From Bog-473 sp963711065 (GTDB lineage: Bacteria > Actinomycetota > Acidimicrobiia > Acidimicrobiales > RAAP-2), in NCBI GenBank assembly GCA_963711065.1, contig CAVQCO010000007.1, positions 1,227,770-1,291,769 of the forward strand: a stretch of 64,000 nucleotides of DNA, written 5' to 3'. This document shows, in pieces, positions 14,853 to 23,731 of this stretch. The stretch's first letter is position 1; each line of letters begins with the position of its first letter. A program made the position numbers and the translations under genes. The notes beneath the pieces were generated by a model that did no database searches, was not told the origin of the DNA, and was given only the letters and a program-made list of their open reading frames with translations.

Positions 14853-17363
14853 ATGACGGCCGGTCAGAACCTCCGCGTAGCTGCCTACCGCTTCCGCCCC
14901 ACCCTCCGCCGACGGTTGGGCGCCTACGTGACCCTCGCCGTGCTGGTGGGCCTGGTCGGCGGCGTGGCCATCGCGTCCTTCGCCGCGGCACGACGCACGC
15001 AGTCCTCCTACGGCGTGTACCTGGCCAGCACCAATCCATCCGACCTCAGCGTCATCACCGGGGTGCTCAACCCCGCCATCGGCAACGGCGCGGGCTACAA
15101 CGCCGGACTCGTCCGCACCATCTCCCGCCTTCCCCACGTCGTCGCCTTCGACACGGAAGAGGGAATCGACGTGTTGCCCCTCTCACCCACCGGTTCGCCG
15201 CGCAACGACTCCTACCTCCCGGCCTCCGCCGGCAACGGGCTGGGGAGCATCGACCGCGGCTACTTCGACCAGGATCGCCTGTCGGTCCTCCAGGGCCGTA
15301 TGTTCGACCCGCGGCGCGCCGACGAGGTCGTGATGCTCGCGGGCTCTGCCGATGCGCTCGGGCTGCGCGTCGGCGACAGGGTTCCGCTCGGCTTCTACAC
15401 CAACGCGCAGACACAGCTCCCCGGATTCGGCACGGCCAGTGTGCCGCCGTACCGTCGGGTCGACGCGCGTCTGGTGGGCATCGTCACGACGAGCGCGACG
15501 GTCATCGCCGATGACGTCGACGCCAGCGTCTCGGAGCTCGCCTATTTCACGCCCGCGCTCACGCGCCAATTGCTCTCGTGTTGCGTCAATTACAGCGGCG
15601 AGGGTGTCAAGGTGCACCACGGCGCCAACGTCGCTGCAGTGCAGTCGGAGATCGCCCGCGTCCTGCCGCCGGGGTTCCCGCTCACGGAATCGACCGCATC
15701 GATGGAGGCCAAGGCGACGCGGGCGCTCCGGCCCGAGGCCATCGCCCTCGCCGTCTTCGGCCTCATTGCGGCGTTCGCCGCCGTGCTGATCGCAGGCCAG
15801 CTCATCGCCCGGGCGCTGCGCATCGGCACCGACGACGCCACTACGCTGCGCCAGCTGGGGGTCGGACCCGTCGCCGTCGGCGCCGACCAGCTCGGCGGCT
15901 TGCTCGCGGCCGTGGTGATCGGATCGCTCCTGGCCTGTGCCGTCGCGGTCGCGCTCTCCCCGTTGTCGCCCTTCGGCCCTGTGCGCACGGTCTACCCCAC
16001 CCCGGGGCTGGCTTTCGACTGGCCCGTCCTCGGGTTGGGGGCTGCCGCATTCGTCGTGATCCTCGGCCTCTTCGCCATCGCCATGGCCTATCGCTGGGCG
16101 CCGCACCGCCTCGCCCGTCAGGCGCCGCAGTGGGCCGGTCAGCGATCGAGAGTGGCTGCGGCCGCTGCGTCGTCGGGGCTCCCGGTCGGGGCCGCGACGG
16201 GCATCCGCCTGGCGCTCGACCCGGGGAGGGGCCGCAACGCCGTGCCGGTCCGATCGGCCATCTTCGGGGCGGTCCTCGCACTCGTCGTGATGACCGGCAC
16301 CGTCACCTTCGGGGCCAGCCTCGACAGCCTCGTCTCCACGCCGAGGCTCTACGGGTGGAACTGGGACTACGCACTGGCATCGGGGGGTGACATCCCCGCC
16401 CAGCAGGCAGCCAGGCTCCTCGACCACCAGCATTTCGTGGCGAGCTGGGCGGGCTACTACTTCGGGACCCTCTTGCTCGACGGACAGTCCGATCCGATCC
16501 TGGGTGGGCCACCGGGGGCGCGGATCCAGCCACCCGTCCTCTCGGGTCACGGCCTCGAGAACGCCACGCAGGTGGTGCTCGGCGCGGTCACCCTGGCTCA
16601 GCTGCACAAGCGGGTGGGCGACACGGTGTCGTTGAGCGACGGGAGGGACCGGCCCACGGCGTTGACGATCGTGGGGACTGCCACCATGCCGACGATCGGG
16701 GCGCAGGGCGAGAGACACCTCGAGATGGGCACGGGGGCATTCCTCGCCTCCGCTCTCATCCCCGCCGCCCAGCGCAACCCGTTCGCCGACCCCATCGCCG
16801 GGCCCGAGGCGATCGCCGTCGACCTCCGGCCCGGCACCGATCGCAGCGTCGCCGCGCGGACTTTGCAGCGAGACGCCAACGCCCTGAGCAACACCGCGAA
16901 CTTCGGCGTCGCGCTGCAGGCCGCCGCGCTCCGTCCGGCCGAGATCGTCAACTACCGCTCCGTGGGGACGACACCGGCGGTCCTCGGTGCCTGCCTGGCG
17001 GCCGGCGCCGTGTCCGCGCTGATGCTCACGCTGATCGCCTCGGTGCGGCGACGACGACGGGAGTTGGCCATGCTCAAGACGCTGGGGTTCACCGGTCGAC
17101 AGCTGGCGAGCGCAGTGGCCTGGCAGTCGGTCATCGCCGTCGCCATCGGAACGTTGATCGGCGTCCCCCTCGGGATCGTGCTCGGGCGCTGGCTGTGGGA
17201 CCTGTTCGCCGAGCAGATCCACGCCGTGCCGGTGCCGACGGTCCCCCTGGCGGACATCGCCGCCATCAGCTTGGGTGCGCTCCTGCTGGCGCTGCTCGTC
17301 TCGGTCGTGCCGGGGAGGATCGCGGCCCGCACGCCGACCGCCCTCCTGCTCCGGGCCGAGTAG
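14853..17363 (+). CDS. FtsX/MacB-like ABC transporter permease
   Basis: An 836-residue membrane protein with the double FtsX-like arrangement. An N-terminal segment (RRRLGAYVTLAVLVGLVGGV) is followed by a large extracytoplasmic domain, then membrane helices near residues 310-430, a further segment about residue 475, a second extracytoplasmic part, and a final cluster of helices after about residue 715 (SVRRRRRELAMLKTLGFTGRQL is the typical FtsX coupling signature). Such permeases work with an ATPase, exporting lipids, lipoproteins or peptides. No ATPase gene lies next to it, so the partner is elsewhere. An upstream GTG at 14820 is an alternative start. It is inserted between the SOS promoter of the LysM gene and lexA, which adjoin each other in mycobacteria. 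Confidence 0.88.
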   Translation: MTAGQNLRVAAYRFRPTLRRRLGAYVTLAVLVGLVGGVAIASFAAARRTQSSYGVYLASTNPSDLSVITGVLNPAIGNGAGYNAGLVRTISRLPHVVAFDTEEGIDVLPLSPTGSPRNDSYLPASAGNGLGSIDRGYFDQDRLSVLQGRMFDPRRADEVVMLAGSADALGLRVGDRVPLGFYTNAQTQLPGFGTASVPPYRRVDARLVGIVTTSATVIADDVDASVSELAYFTPALTRQLLSCCVNYSGEGVKVHHGANVAAVQSEIARVLPPGFPLTESTASMEAKATRALRPEAIALAVFGLIAAFAAVLIAGQLIARALRIGTDDATTLRQLGVGPVAVGADQLGGLLAAVVIGSLLACAVAVALSPLSPFGPVRTVYPTPGLAFDWPVLGLGAAAFVVILGLFAIAMAYRWAPHRLARQAPQWAGQRSRVAAAAASSGLPVGAATGIRLALDPGRGRNAVPVRSAIFGAVLALVVMTGTVTFGASLDSLVSTPRLYGWNWDYALASGGDIPAQQAARLLDHQHFVASWAGYYFGTLLLDGQSDPILGGPPGARIQPPVLSGHGLENATQVVLGAVTLAQLHKRVGDTVSLSDGRDRPTALTIVGTATMPTIGAQGERHLEMGTGAFLASALIPAAQRNPFADPIAGPEAIAVDLRPGTDRSVAARTLQRDANALSNTANFGVALQAAALRPAEIVNYRSVGTTPAVLGACLAAGAVSALMLTLIASVRRRRRELAMLKTLGFTGRQLASAVAWQSVIAVAIGTLIGVPLGIVLGRWLWDLFAEQIHAVPVPTVPLADIAAISLGALLLALLVSVVPGRIAARTPTALLLRAE

Positions 17364-17394
17364 CCAGCCGCGGGGCGCACCGTCCGGACGGAAA

Positions 17395-17457
17395 CGAACA
17401 GATGTTTGCTTTCCCTCCTCGGCTTGGCTATCTTGGTCCGTCACGAACGGATGTTCG
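17395..17457 (+). promoter_or_regulatory. lexA promoter with two LexA boxes
   Basis: CGAACAGATGTTTG (17395-17408, one arm mismatch) and CGAACGGATGTTCG (17444-17457). Between them TTTGCT (17405-17410) and TATCTT (17429-17434), 18 bases apart, could be -35 and -10. The first box would overlap the -35 and the second would lie at the transcription start, a standard autorepression layout. Confidence 0.85.
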
Positions 17458-17496
17458 CCCCCGGGAGGGGCCCGGCGGAACGGCCGGGGTGGGCAC

Positions 17497-17535
17497 CACG
17501 ACATGAAGTAGCACGACATGAGAAGCACGACATGA
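17497..17535 (+). repeat. Triple CACGACATGA repeat in lexA leader
   Basis: CACGACATGA occurs at 17497, 17512 and 17526 (periods 15 and 14) just before the lexA ribosome-binding site AAGGAG. Each copy contains an ATG in a different context, none with a good ribosome-binding site. It may be a slippage product; no function is evident. Confidence 0.6.
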
Positions 17536-17551
17536 GAACAAGGAGACGCCG

Positions 17552-18187
17552 ATGGCCGAGGTCTTGAGCGGGAAGCGGCTGCAGATCCTCAACTTCATCG
17601 CCGACAGCCAGCGCGAGCGCGGCTACCCGCCCTCGGTGCGCGAGATCGGCGAGGCGGTCGGGCTGGCCTCCTCCGCCACCGTGCACAACCACCTCGCCGT
17701 CCTCCAGCGCGAGGGCTACCTGTCGCGGGACCCCAGCAAACCGCGGGCCATCCAGGTCCACTTCGACCCCGACACGACCTCACGGCTCAGCGTGTCGGCG
17801 GTGCACAACGTGCCGCTCGTGGGCGACGTCGCCGCCGGCACCGGCGTGATGGCCGAGGAGAACGTGGAGGAGCTCCTCCCCATGCCGGCCCAGTTCACCG
17901 GCAACGGGCCCTCGTTCATGCTGCGCGTGCGCGGGGACTCCATGATCGAGGCCGGGATCTACGACGGCGATTACGTGGTGGTGCGCCAGCAGCCCGAGGC
18001 GGAGAACGGCGACGTGGTCGTGGCCGGCATCCCCGACGGGGAGGCGACGGTCAAGACGTTCAGCCGCAAGAACGGCCAGGTCGTGCTCCTGCCGGCCAAC
18101 GCCGCCTACGAGCCGATGGTCTTCGAGGGCCCCGACGACGTGACGATCTTCGGCAAGGTCGTCACCGTGGTGCGGCAGCTCAACTGA
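17552..18187 (+). CDS. lexA: SOS repressor LexA
   Basis: LexA represses DNA-damage genes and cleaves itself when RecA filaments form. Here 211 residues with the winged HTH at residues 25-60 (PPSVREIGEAVGLASSATVH), the Ala95-Gly96 scissile bond (VAAGTG), Ser130 (VRGDSM) and Lys168 (ATVKTF) of the Ser-Lys protease. ATG at 17552 follows AACAAGGAGA. Two LexA boxes precede it, so it regulates itself. It heads away from the chiZ-nrdR-dinB operon, with a permease gene in between. RecA itself is not in this window. Confidence 0.97.
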   Translation: MAEVLSGKRLQILNFIADSQRERGYPPSVREIGEAVGLASSATVHNHLAVLQREGYLSRDPSKPRAIQVHFDPDTTSRLSVSAVHNVPLVGDVAAGTGVMAEENVEELLPMPAQFTGNGPSFMLRVRGDSMIEAGIYDGDYVVVRQQPEAENGDVVVAGIPDGEATVKTFSRKNGQVVLLPANAAYEPMVFEGPDDVTIFGKVVTVVRQLN

Positions 18188-18218
18188 GGTCGCGCCCCCG
18201 GCGACGGCGGCGCGGGAT

Positions 18219-19082
18219 TCATTCGGAGGCAGGGGGTCGCCAGCCGGGCGTCCCGTCGCGCTCGCTTCTTTCGGCGAGGCCCCGGAGTTGCCGTTCATGC
18301 ACGCCAGGCAGCCAATCCTTGCCGTACGTGGCCGAGAGGCGCGGGTCGCTGAGAACATCGGCGTCCCGCAGGCCGTGCACGTACGCCCGATCCTGGTCGA
18401 TCCGCGCACGTACCTGATCAGCGCCGCCGATGGACCCGTGGCCGGGAACGAAGACATCGACCTCGCCCGCCACGCCCTCGAGCAGCCGCAGCGCGGCAAG
18501 ATAGTCCCCGATCGGGTCGGCGGTGTCGTTCAGATCGAGCAACGGAATCAAGACATCGGAGAGCATGTCGCCCGCGACGAGAACCCCGCGTTCCTCAATC
18601 AACAGCGCCGCATGGCCCCTGGCATGCGCCTGATGCTCGATAATTCGGACTCGAGGGCCATCCCAGGGAATCTGCGCCATCTCGGCGGGCAGGCCGGTTA
18701 TGAGGCCGAGCAGGTCCAGCGGTACCTGCTCGGGGATGCCGCCGCTCTGCGCGACCTGCGCAACCCCGTCCGACAGTTGGTCTCGTGCATTGGCGGCGCA
18801 GCGCGCCGTGCCTAAACGGGGCGCCGCGCCCAGCCTGTCGTCCCAGAGCAGGTGATCCCAATGAGGATGCGTCGAAAATCCTGTCACCACGGGCTGACCC
18901 AACTCGGACAGGTCGTTCGCGAGGCAGGCCATTTCGTGGCCGTGCACCCCGGGGTCGATGAGCAACACACCAGCCCGGCCCTGCACGACAACGGCGTTGC
19001 TCTGCACGAACTCGCTCTGGTGGATCAGCACACCCTCCGCGACCTGCCTCAGCACGGCGCTCCTTCCGCTCGTGGTTTGCAA
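18219..19082 (-). CDS. Metallo-beta-lactamase-fold hydrolase
   Basis: A 287-residue hydrolase with the zinc motif THPHWDHLLW near residue 70 (HxHxDH), a further His at EHQAHARGHAALL (about 149-155), Asp in VLVAGDMLSD and His in VFVPGHGS. All usual metal ligands are therefore present. The family includes lactonases, glyoxalase II, sulfur dioxygenases and phosphodiesterases; QAHARGHA in place of the common PGHTPGH points to a lineage of its own and prevents a substrate call. It lies tail to tail with lexA, with about 30 bases between stops, so the two are transcribed convergently. Confidence 0.85.
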   Translation of the reverse strand: MQTTSGRSAVLRQVAEGVLIHQSEFVQSNAVVVQGRAGVLLIDPGVHGHEMACLANDLSELGQPVVTGFSTHPHWDHLLWDDRLGAAPRLGTARCAANARDQLSDGVAQVAQSGGIPEQVPLDLLGLITGLPAEMAQIPWDGPRVRIIEHQAHARGHAALLIEERGVLVAGDMLSDVLIPLLDLNDTADPIGDYLAALRLLEGVAGEVDVFVPGHGSIGGADQVRARIDQDRAYVHGLRDADVLSDPRLSATYGKDWLPGVHERQLRGLAERSERDGTPGWRPPASE

Positions 19083-19133
19083 CCACTTTTCGAGAATGTA
19101 GTACCGGGGGTCGCCCCGATCGCCTGCTCGCAG

Positions 19134-19685
19134 CTACGCTCGCCGACCGAAATAGGCGAGGAACGTGGTCTGGTCGTCGGCGTCGGCGGAGACCTCGATC
19201 GGCGGGCCGAACATGCCGTCGGCCCGCAGGGCCTCCTCCGGGATTGCCCCTATGCCAGCGATCATCAGTTGGAGCTGACCGGGGTCGAGCGTCTCGTCCT
19301 GCCCGGTTGCGCGGGCGAGATCCCACGTATGCGTGAAGACGTCCCCGGTGACGATCATGTCGACGGTCTCAGCCAGTGACTGCGTGCTGAACGGGGTCTC
19401 GACGGTCCTTGCGGCGAGCGCCGGATCAGTGAGTGCCTCGGCGACCGTCGCCTGCACCGTCTCCCAGGCGGCAACGGGATCATCCTGGACAGACGGCGCC
19501 GGTGGAAACTCCAGGCCGTTGGCGCCGAAGAATCCGGGGATCCAACTGGTGAGATGTCCGACGACATCACGAGCTGTCCAGCCCTCGCAGGGTGACGGAT
19601 TGTCCCACGCGCCCAAAGGCACTGCGCGGACACGGGCAGTGAACTCGCCTGTAATGCGCTGGTATCGCTCGTCGATCTCGGTCAT
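19134..19685 (-). CDS. TIGR03086-type DinB-superfamily protein
   Basis: A protein of about 183 residues from ATG 19685. It shows the mycothiol-dependent maleylpyruvate isomerase-like N-terminus: NPSPCEGWTARDVVGHLTSW, with His in GHL, and GDVFTHTWDLARATG, with Asp and His as further metal ligands. In actinobacteria TIGR03086 proteins are common four-helix bundles, likely metal-binding and thiol-dependent, with few functions known. It stands alone between a beta-lactamase-fold gene and a DNA glycosylase gene on the same strand. No function beyond the fold can be assigned. Confidence 0.8.
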   Translation of the reverse strand: MTEIDERYQRITGEFTARVRAVPLGAWDNPSPCEGWTARDVVGHLTSWIPGFFGANGLEFPPAPSVQDDPVAAWETVQATVAEALTDPALAARTVETPFSTQSLAETVDMIVTGDVFTHTWDLARATGQDETLDPGQLQLMIAGIGAIPEEALRADGMFGPPIEVSADADDQTTFLAYFGRRA

Positions 19686-19743
19686 CGAGCCACGGTAAAG
19701 CGACCGACTCCTCATCGCAAGCGCTCTCGTCGCTCGGTGCCGG

Positions 19744-20607
19744 CTACTTCAAGAGGCGCGAGAGACGCCGGTCGGCCAGCACCTTGCCACCCGTCTGGCA
19801 CGTCGGGCAGTAGGTCATCTCGTAGGACTCGAACGACACCCGCGCCAGCGTGTCGGAGCATCCCGGGGTGGGGCAGGGCTGGCCGAAGCGCCCGTGCACG
19901 GCGAAGCGCCCGCCCAGCTTGGCCTCCGAGAGGCCGCCGGGTCGTCGACGCTCGAGCTCGAGGGCCTCGGCCAGCACGTCGGTCGCCGCGGTGAGCAGGT
20001 CCTCGCGCTGCGCCGGGCTGAGGGAGCGCAACGGGGTGAACGGCGAGAGCTTGGCCCGGTGCAGGATGTCGTCACCCCAGCCACGCCCGATGCCCGAGAC
20101 GACACGCTGGTCGCGCAGGTCGGTGGTCAGGTGGCGGTTGGAGTCGCTCGTGCGGATGAACGCGGCGAACTCGGCGCTGCCCGGCTCGGGGCCGAGGCCC
20201 TCCAGGGGCCCGTCGTCGTCGGGCGGGAGCACCCACCACGACGCCTTGCGCTGGGTCCCGTGCTCGCGGACGAGCACGGCCACGGTCGAGCCGTCGTCGC
20301 CCGCGTCGGTGAAGGTGAAGCGGGCCACCGAGCCGCGGGGCTTGGTCTTCTTCGGTGGCTCCTCGACGTCGAGGCGGCCGGCCTGGGAGAGGTGGAGCAC
20401 GATCCGGTTGCCGTCCTCGAAGGCCCAGACGAGGTACTTGGCCCGGCGGCGGACCGACACCAGCCGCCGGCCGTAGAGCGCGTCGACCGGCGGGGCGTAC
20501 GTCTTGAGCGAGGAGAAGCCCAGGAGGTCGGCGCGCTCGAGCACCGCCCCGGCCAGGAGCGCGTCGAGCCGCTCGGAGAGCGCCTGCATCTCGGGCAATT
20601 CGGGCAC
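19744..20607 (-). CDS. Fpg/Nei-family DNA glycosylase
   Basis: A base-excision repair enzyme of 287 residues. After Met removal the N-terminus is PELPEMQ, giving the catalytic Pro and Glu. A helix-two-turn-helix region occurs around residues 165-215 (SGIGRGWGDDILHRAKLSPF, where GRGWGDD replaces the canonical GxGNxxxxE), followed by a C-terminal zinc finger using CPTPGC and CPTC. The family removes oxidised purines or pyrimidines and nicks the strand. Conserved GSLAR-like loops of classical MutM are not evident, so it probably belongs to an actinobacterial branch distinct from both MutM and Nei. It is divergent from the methyltransferase gene, with 14 bases between starts. Confidence 0.88.
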   Translation of the reverse strand: MPELPEMQALSERLDALLAGAVLERADLLGFSSLKTYAPPVDALYGRRLVSVRRRAKYLVWAFEDGNRIVLHLSQAGRLDVEEPPKKTKPRGSVARFTFTDAGDDGSTVAVLVREHGTQRKASWWVLPPDDDGPLEGLGPEPGSAEFAAFIRTSDSNRHLTTDLRDQRVVSGIGRGWGDDILHRAKLSPFTPLRSLSPAQREDLLTAATDVLAEALELERRRPGGLSEAKLGGRFAVHGRFGQPCPTPGCSDTLARVSFESYEMTYCPTCQTGGKVLADRRLSRLLK

Positions 20608-20621
20608 GCCACAATGTACGC

Positions 20622-21416
20622 ATGACCTACACGCACGGGCACCACGAGTCGGTGCTGCGCAGCCACACCTGGCGCACGGCCGAGAATTCCGCGGCCTACC
20701 TGCTCCCCCACCTGCGGTCCGGCCAGTCGCTGCTCGACGTGGGCTGCGGACCCGGGACGATCACGGCCGAACTGGCCCTCCTGGTCGCTCCCGGCGAGAC
20801 GGTCGGGCTCGACGCCGAAGCCGACGTGGTGGCCCTCGCCCGGGAGCACGCCCGCGGGCTCGGCCTGGAGAACCTGCGCTTCGAGGTGGGCGACCTCTTC
20901 GCCGTGGGCTATCCCGACGCCTCCTTCGACGTGATCCACCTGCATCAGGTGCTGCAGCATCTCGCCGACCCGGTCGCCGCGCTGGTGGAGCTGCGCCGGG
21001 TGTTGCGGCCCGGCGGCCTGCTCGCCGCGCGCGACTCGGACTACGGGGCCTTCACCTGGGCCCCCGAGGACCGCATGCTGGACCGCTGGCTCGAGCTGTA
21101 CCTGGCGGTGACCGAGCGCAACGGCCACGATGCCCGCATCGGGCCCCGCCTGCTCGGCCACGCCCACGCGGCCGGCTTCGGCGACGTCACGGTGTCGAGC
21201 TCCACGTGGACGTACGCCGACCCGGAGGCACGGGCCTGGTGGGGCGCGCTGTGGGCCGACAGGGTGCGCTATTCGCGCTTCGCCGAGCAGGCCCTCGAAT
21301 ACGAGCTCAGCGACACCGAGGAGCTCGAGGCGATCGCCGTCTCCTTCTTGCGCTGGGCCGAGTCACCCGACGCCGTGTTCGTCATCCCCCACGTCGAGAT
21401 CCTGGCGGGGGGCTGA
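20622..21416 (+). CDS. SAM-dependent methyltransferase (class I, UbiE-like)
   Basis: A 264-residue methyltransferase with the Rossmann motif I LLDVGCGPGTITAEL near residues 38-52, motif II VGLDAEADVV and the acidic post-motif FEVGDLF, then VIHLHQVLQHLADP and LRRVLRPGGLLAARD (motif III). The C-terminal third is probably the substrate domain. The class covers ubiquinone/menaquinone and small-molecule methyltransferases; the substrate is not deducible. It starts 14 bases from the divergent glycosylase gene, so the promoters overlap. Confidence 0.88.
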   Translation: MTYTHGHHESVLRSHTWRTAENSAAYLLPHLRSGQSLLDVGCGPGTITAELALLVAPGETVGLDAEADVVALAREHARGLGLENLRFEVGDLFAVGYPDASFDVIHLHQVLQHLADPVAALVELRRVLRPGGLLAARDSDYGAFTWAPEDRMLDRWLELYLAVTERNGHDARIGPRLLGHAHAAGFGDVTVSSSTWTYADPEARAWWGALWADRVRYSRFAEQALEYELSDTEELEAIAVSFLRWAESPDAVFVIPHVEILAGG

Positions 21417-21419
21417 CGG

Positions 21420-22265
21420 CTAATCGGCCCAGAGCTTGTCGGTGTAGGTGTCGGTGCCCGGGATGGTCGGGATGAACGGGAGGGCGGCCACGACCGTGCC
21501 CTTCCCCGCCTCCTCCAGGCGGCGCCGGTGCTCCACGATGACCGGCTCCCACGCCACCTCGGGCGGTGTGTTGAGGAACCACAACAGAACCGTGCGGTTG
21601 TCCCTCGCGGCCTCGCGGGGGACGTCGCCGGGCGCATCGACCTCGAGGGCGATCGGGGTGAACGCGGCCACCAGGTCGGCGTCGGTCCCGGGCAACAATC
21701 CGGGCAGGTGCTCGGTGCGCAACCACGACCACAGCTCCTCGTTCGTCACCGACTCGTCCCGGTCGATGAAGTCCACCACCAGGCCCCGGTAGGGATGGTC
21801 GAGCGCCAGCTCCACGGGGACGCCGTCGGGGTCCCGCCGGTGCTCCCATTGGAAGTGGTACAGGAGCGTGTGCACGTGGTCGCGCTCGGCGAACATGCGC
21901 CCCGCCGCATGGAGCGCGTTGACCTGGCGCAGCGCCCACTTGTTCCACACGTCGAAGTACCCGTCGAGCACCCAGTAGAGGGCGACGTAGGAGCCGCGGC
22001 CGGGCTCGCCCGTGACGGCGGACGGGTCCGGGTCGCGCAGGGCCTTGAGGTCGGCCGTGGCGACGAAGCGCCGGCCGGCGAAGTTGTAGGGACCGACCAT
22101 GCATCCCGAGTAGAAGTGGTCCCGTTCGTACCAGCGGTTGTAGGCGACCTCGTGCCCCCGGTGGGGCTCGACGAGCGTCAACAGGATGGAGCCGAGCTTG
22201 ACCGGCTCGGCCTCCGCGCCGACCTCAATGGGACGGCGCTGCTTCGGTGCGTCTTCCTCTGGCAT
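21420..22265 (-). CDS. Conserved-looking cytosolic protein of unknown function
   Basis: From the ATG at 22265 (MPEEDAPKQRRPIEVG) the protein has 281 residues with no signal peptide or membrane segment. Two related halves seem present: LLTLVEPHRGHEVAYNRWYERDHFYSG and TVLLWFLNTPPEVAWEPVIVEHRR, each resembling a dimeric alpha-beta barrel half. Aromatic residues and His are frequent (RDHVHTLLYHFQWEHRR). That suggests an EthD- or ABM-like ferredoxin fold duplicated in one chain, but this is inference from pattern only. It converges with the methyltransferase gene, with 3 bases between stops. Confidence 0.6.
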   Translation of the reverse strand: MPEEDAPKQRRPIEVGAEAEPVKLGSILLTLVEPHRGHEVAYNRWYERDHFYSGCMVGPYNFAGRRFVATADLKALRDPDPSAVTGEPGRGSYVALYWVLDGYFDVWNKWALRQVNALHAAGRMFAERDHVHTLLYHFQWEHRRDPDGVPVELALDHPYRGLVVDFIDRDESVTNEELWSWLRTEHLPGLLPGTDADLVAAFTPIALEVDAPGDVPREAARDNRTVLLWFLNTPPEVAWEPVIVEHRRRLEEAGKGTVVAALPFIPTIPGTDTYTDKLWAD

Positions 22266-22296
22266 GAGGAGCGAAACTAACAGCTGCGCCGAGGCG

Positions 22297-23070
22297 TCAG
22301 ACAGTTCCCGTGGCGAGGATCGGGCCGGTGGGGACGACCGAGCCCCCGGAGGGTTCGGCGGTGATGCTGAGGCGCGACGGCCTCCGTGCCCCCGCCATGG
22401 TGAAGACGGCCTGGCTCGGCGACCGACCGAGGAGCCCGAGGGAGACCGGCCGGCTTCCCACGATCCCCCACAACTGGTAGGTCTGGCTCGCGTGCAGCGC
22501 CGGCAGCTTCGAGGACACGAGGTACCCCCGCCCGTCGGGTACGACGACGAACTGCGCCAGCTCGTCGCGTGAGGTCGTCTCCAGGTCGACCAGCCGATGT
22601 CCGGGCGTGTGGAGCGCGGCGGTGACGGTGGACCCCTGGCCGGATGCCGTCGCCTGGAGGCCCGAGACCTTGTTGTCGGCGCGCACCAGCCCGATGCCGA
22701 GCACGACGGCGACCGCGGCGGCGGCGACCGCGATTGCGCCGAGGGTGGCCGTCGCGGTGCGCCGGCCACGTTGCCGGCGGTCGGGCGCCGGCCGGAACGG
22801 GGACGGGGGCTCGGGGCCGAGCCGCGGCATCGTCGGCGGTGCCTCCTCGCCCGGCCGCTCGGGGAGCCGGCTGGCGATACTCGACCACAGCCCCTCGGGC
22901 AGGGGCTCCACCGAGTTCCCGATGGCAGCCGCCACCTCGCGCAGGCTGTCGAGCTCGGCGCGGCAACGCGGGCACGTGGTCAGGTGGGTCTCGAGGTCCA
23001 CGCGCTCGTCGCCGTCGACGGCGTCGAGCGCGTAGGCCCCCAGGAGCTCGCCCGCTTCCTCGTGTGACAT
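22297..23070 (-). CDS. Anti-sigma factor, RskA-like
   Basis: A 257-residue membrane anti-sigma factor. The ATG at 23070 overlaps the sigma-factor stop (ATGA). The cytoplasmic N-terminus has the zinc-binding anti-sigma motif His29-x3-Cys33-x2-Cys36 (THLTTCPRC). One transmembrane segment follows at about residues 105-130 (ATLGAIAVAAAAVAVVLGIG), then an extracytoplasmic RskA domain (TYQLWGIVGSRPVSLGLL, VFTMAGA). In this family the outside domain senses a signal and regulated proteolysis releases the sigma factor. The partner is the ECF sigma factor encoded immediately upstream. Confidence 0.9.
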   Translation of the reverse strand: MSHEEAGELLGAYALDAVDGDERVDLETHLTTCPRCRAELDSLREVAAAIGNSVEPLPEGLWSSIASRLPERPGEEAPPTMPRLGPEPPSPFRPAPDRRQRGRRTATATLGAIAVAAAAVAVVLGIGLVRADNKVSGLQATASGQGSTVTAALHTPGHRLVDLETTSRDELAQFVVVPDGRGYLVSSKLPALHASQTYQLWGIVGSRPVSLGLLGRSPSQAVFTMAGARRPSRLSITAEPSGGSVVPTGPILATGTV

Positions 23071-23645
23071 CACGCGTCCGCTCCGCGGATCCCGGCGTCG
23101 GCGAGCACGGCACGCATGCGCCGCATGCCGTTGCGGATCCGACTCTTGACCGTCCCCTCGGGCTGGTCGAGGAGCAGGGCCACCTCGCGGTAGGTCCGCC
23201 CGTCGAAGTAGGCCAACTCGATCGCCCGGCGTTCCTCCTCGGGCAGCTCCCCCATGGCGTGGGCGACCTGGTCCGCGACGGCGAGGTCCCAGACCTCGTG
23301 CTGCATGTCGTAGGCGGCCTGGGCGGTCCGTATGGCGTCGCGGGACTCGCGGGCCCGTCGCGAGTTCGAGGAGCGGATGGCGTCGACGGCCCTGCCGTGC
23401 GCCTGGGCGAGAAGGAAGGAACGCAGCGAGCCCCGGGTGGGGTCGAAGCGGTCCGGCTCGTTCCACAGCCGTAGGAAGACCTCCTGGGCGACGTCCTCCG
23501 CCTCCGTGGCGTTCTGGAGGACCCGCCGGGCAAGGCCGAACACGGCACCGCCGTGCCGCCGGTAGGCCTCCGCCAAAGCCACCTCGCTGTACCGTGCGAT
23601 AGAGGTGACGAGCTGGGCATCGCTGAGTTCGTCGATCTGCCGCAT
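23070..23645 (-). CDS. ECF RNA polymerase sigma factor, SigK-like
   Basis: A 191-residue extracytoplasmic-function sigma factor. Region 2 spans about 25-95 (RRVLQNATEAEDVAQEVFLRLW, with the DVAQEVF signature for -10 recognition) and region 4 about 130-185 (ELPEEERRAIELAYFDGRTYREVALLLDQPEGTVKSRI), the helix-turn-helix for the -35. It is followed with a 4-base overlap by its membrane anti-sigma factor. The pairing with an RskA-type protein makes it SigK/SigL-like. Its own promoter in the short gap to the divergent ferritin-like gene may also drive that gene. Confidence 0.92.
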   Translation of the reverse strand: MRQIDELSDAQLVTSIARYSEVALAEAYRRHGGAVFGLARRVLQNATEAEDVAQEVFLRLWNEPDRFDPTRGSLRSFLLAQAHGRAVDAIRSSNSRRARESRDAIRTAQAAYDMQHEVWDLAVADQVAHAMGELPEEERRAIELAYFDGRTYREVALLLDQPEGTVKSRIRNGMRRMRAVLADAGIRGADA

Positions 23646-23731
23646 CTTCGACCTGTTCGGGCCCGCCTCCCTCGGTGGATGTCCGAGTTCCGCCCATCCG
23701 GGCGTCGCCTGTGCTCCGGATAGTAGGCCGT

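Noticed and set aside
15183..17528. Very long open frame antisense to the permease gene
   Set aside because: It is the high-GC shadow of the FtsX-type gene; its residues are low complexity (Arg, Asp, Gly, His-rich) and it has no motif or ribosome-binding site.
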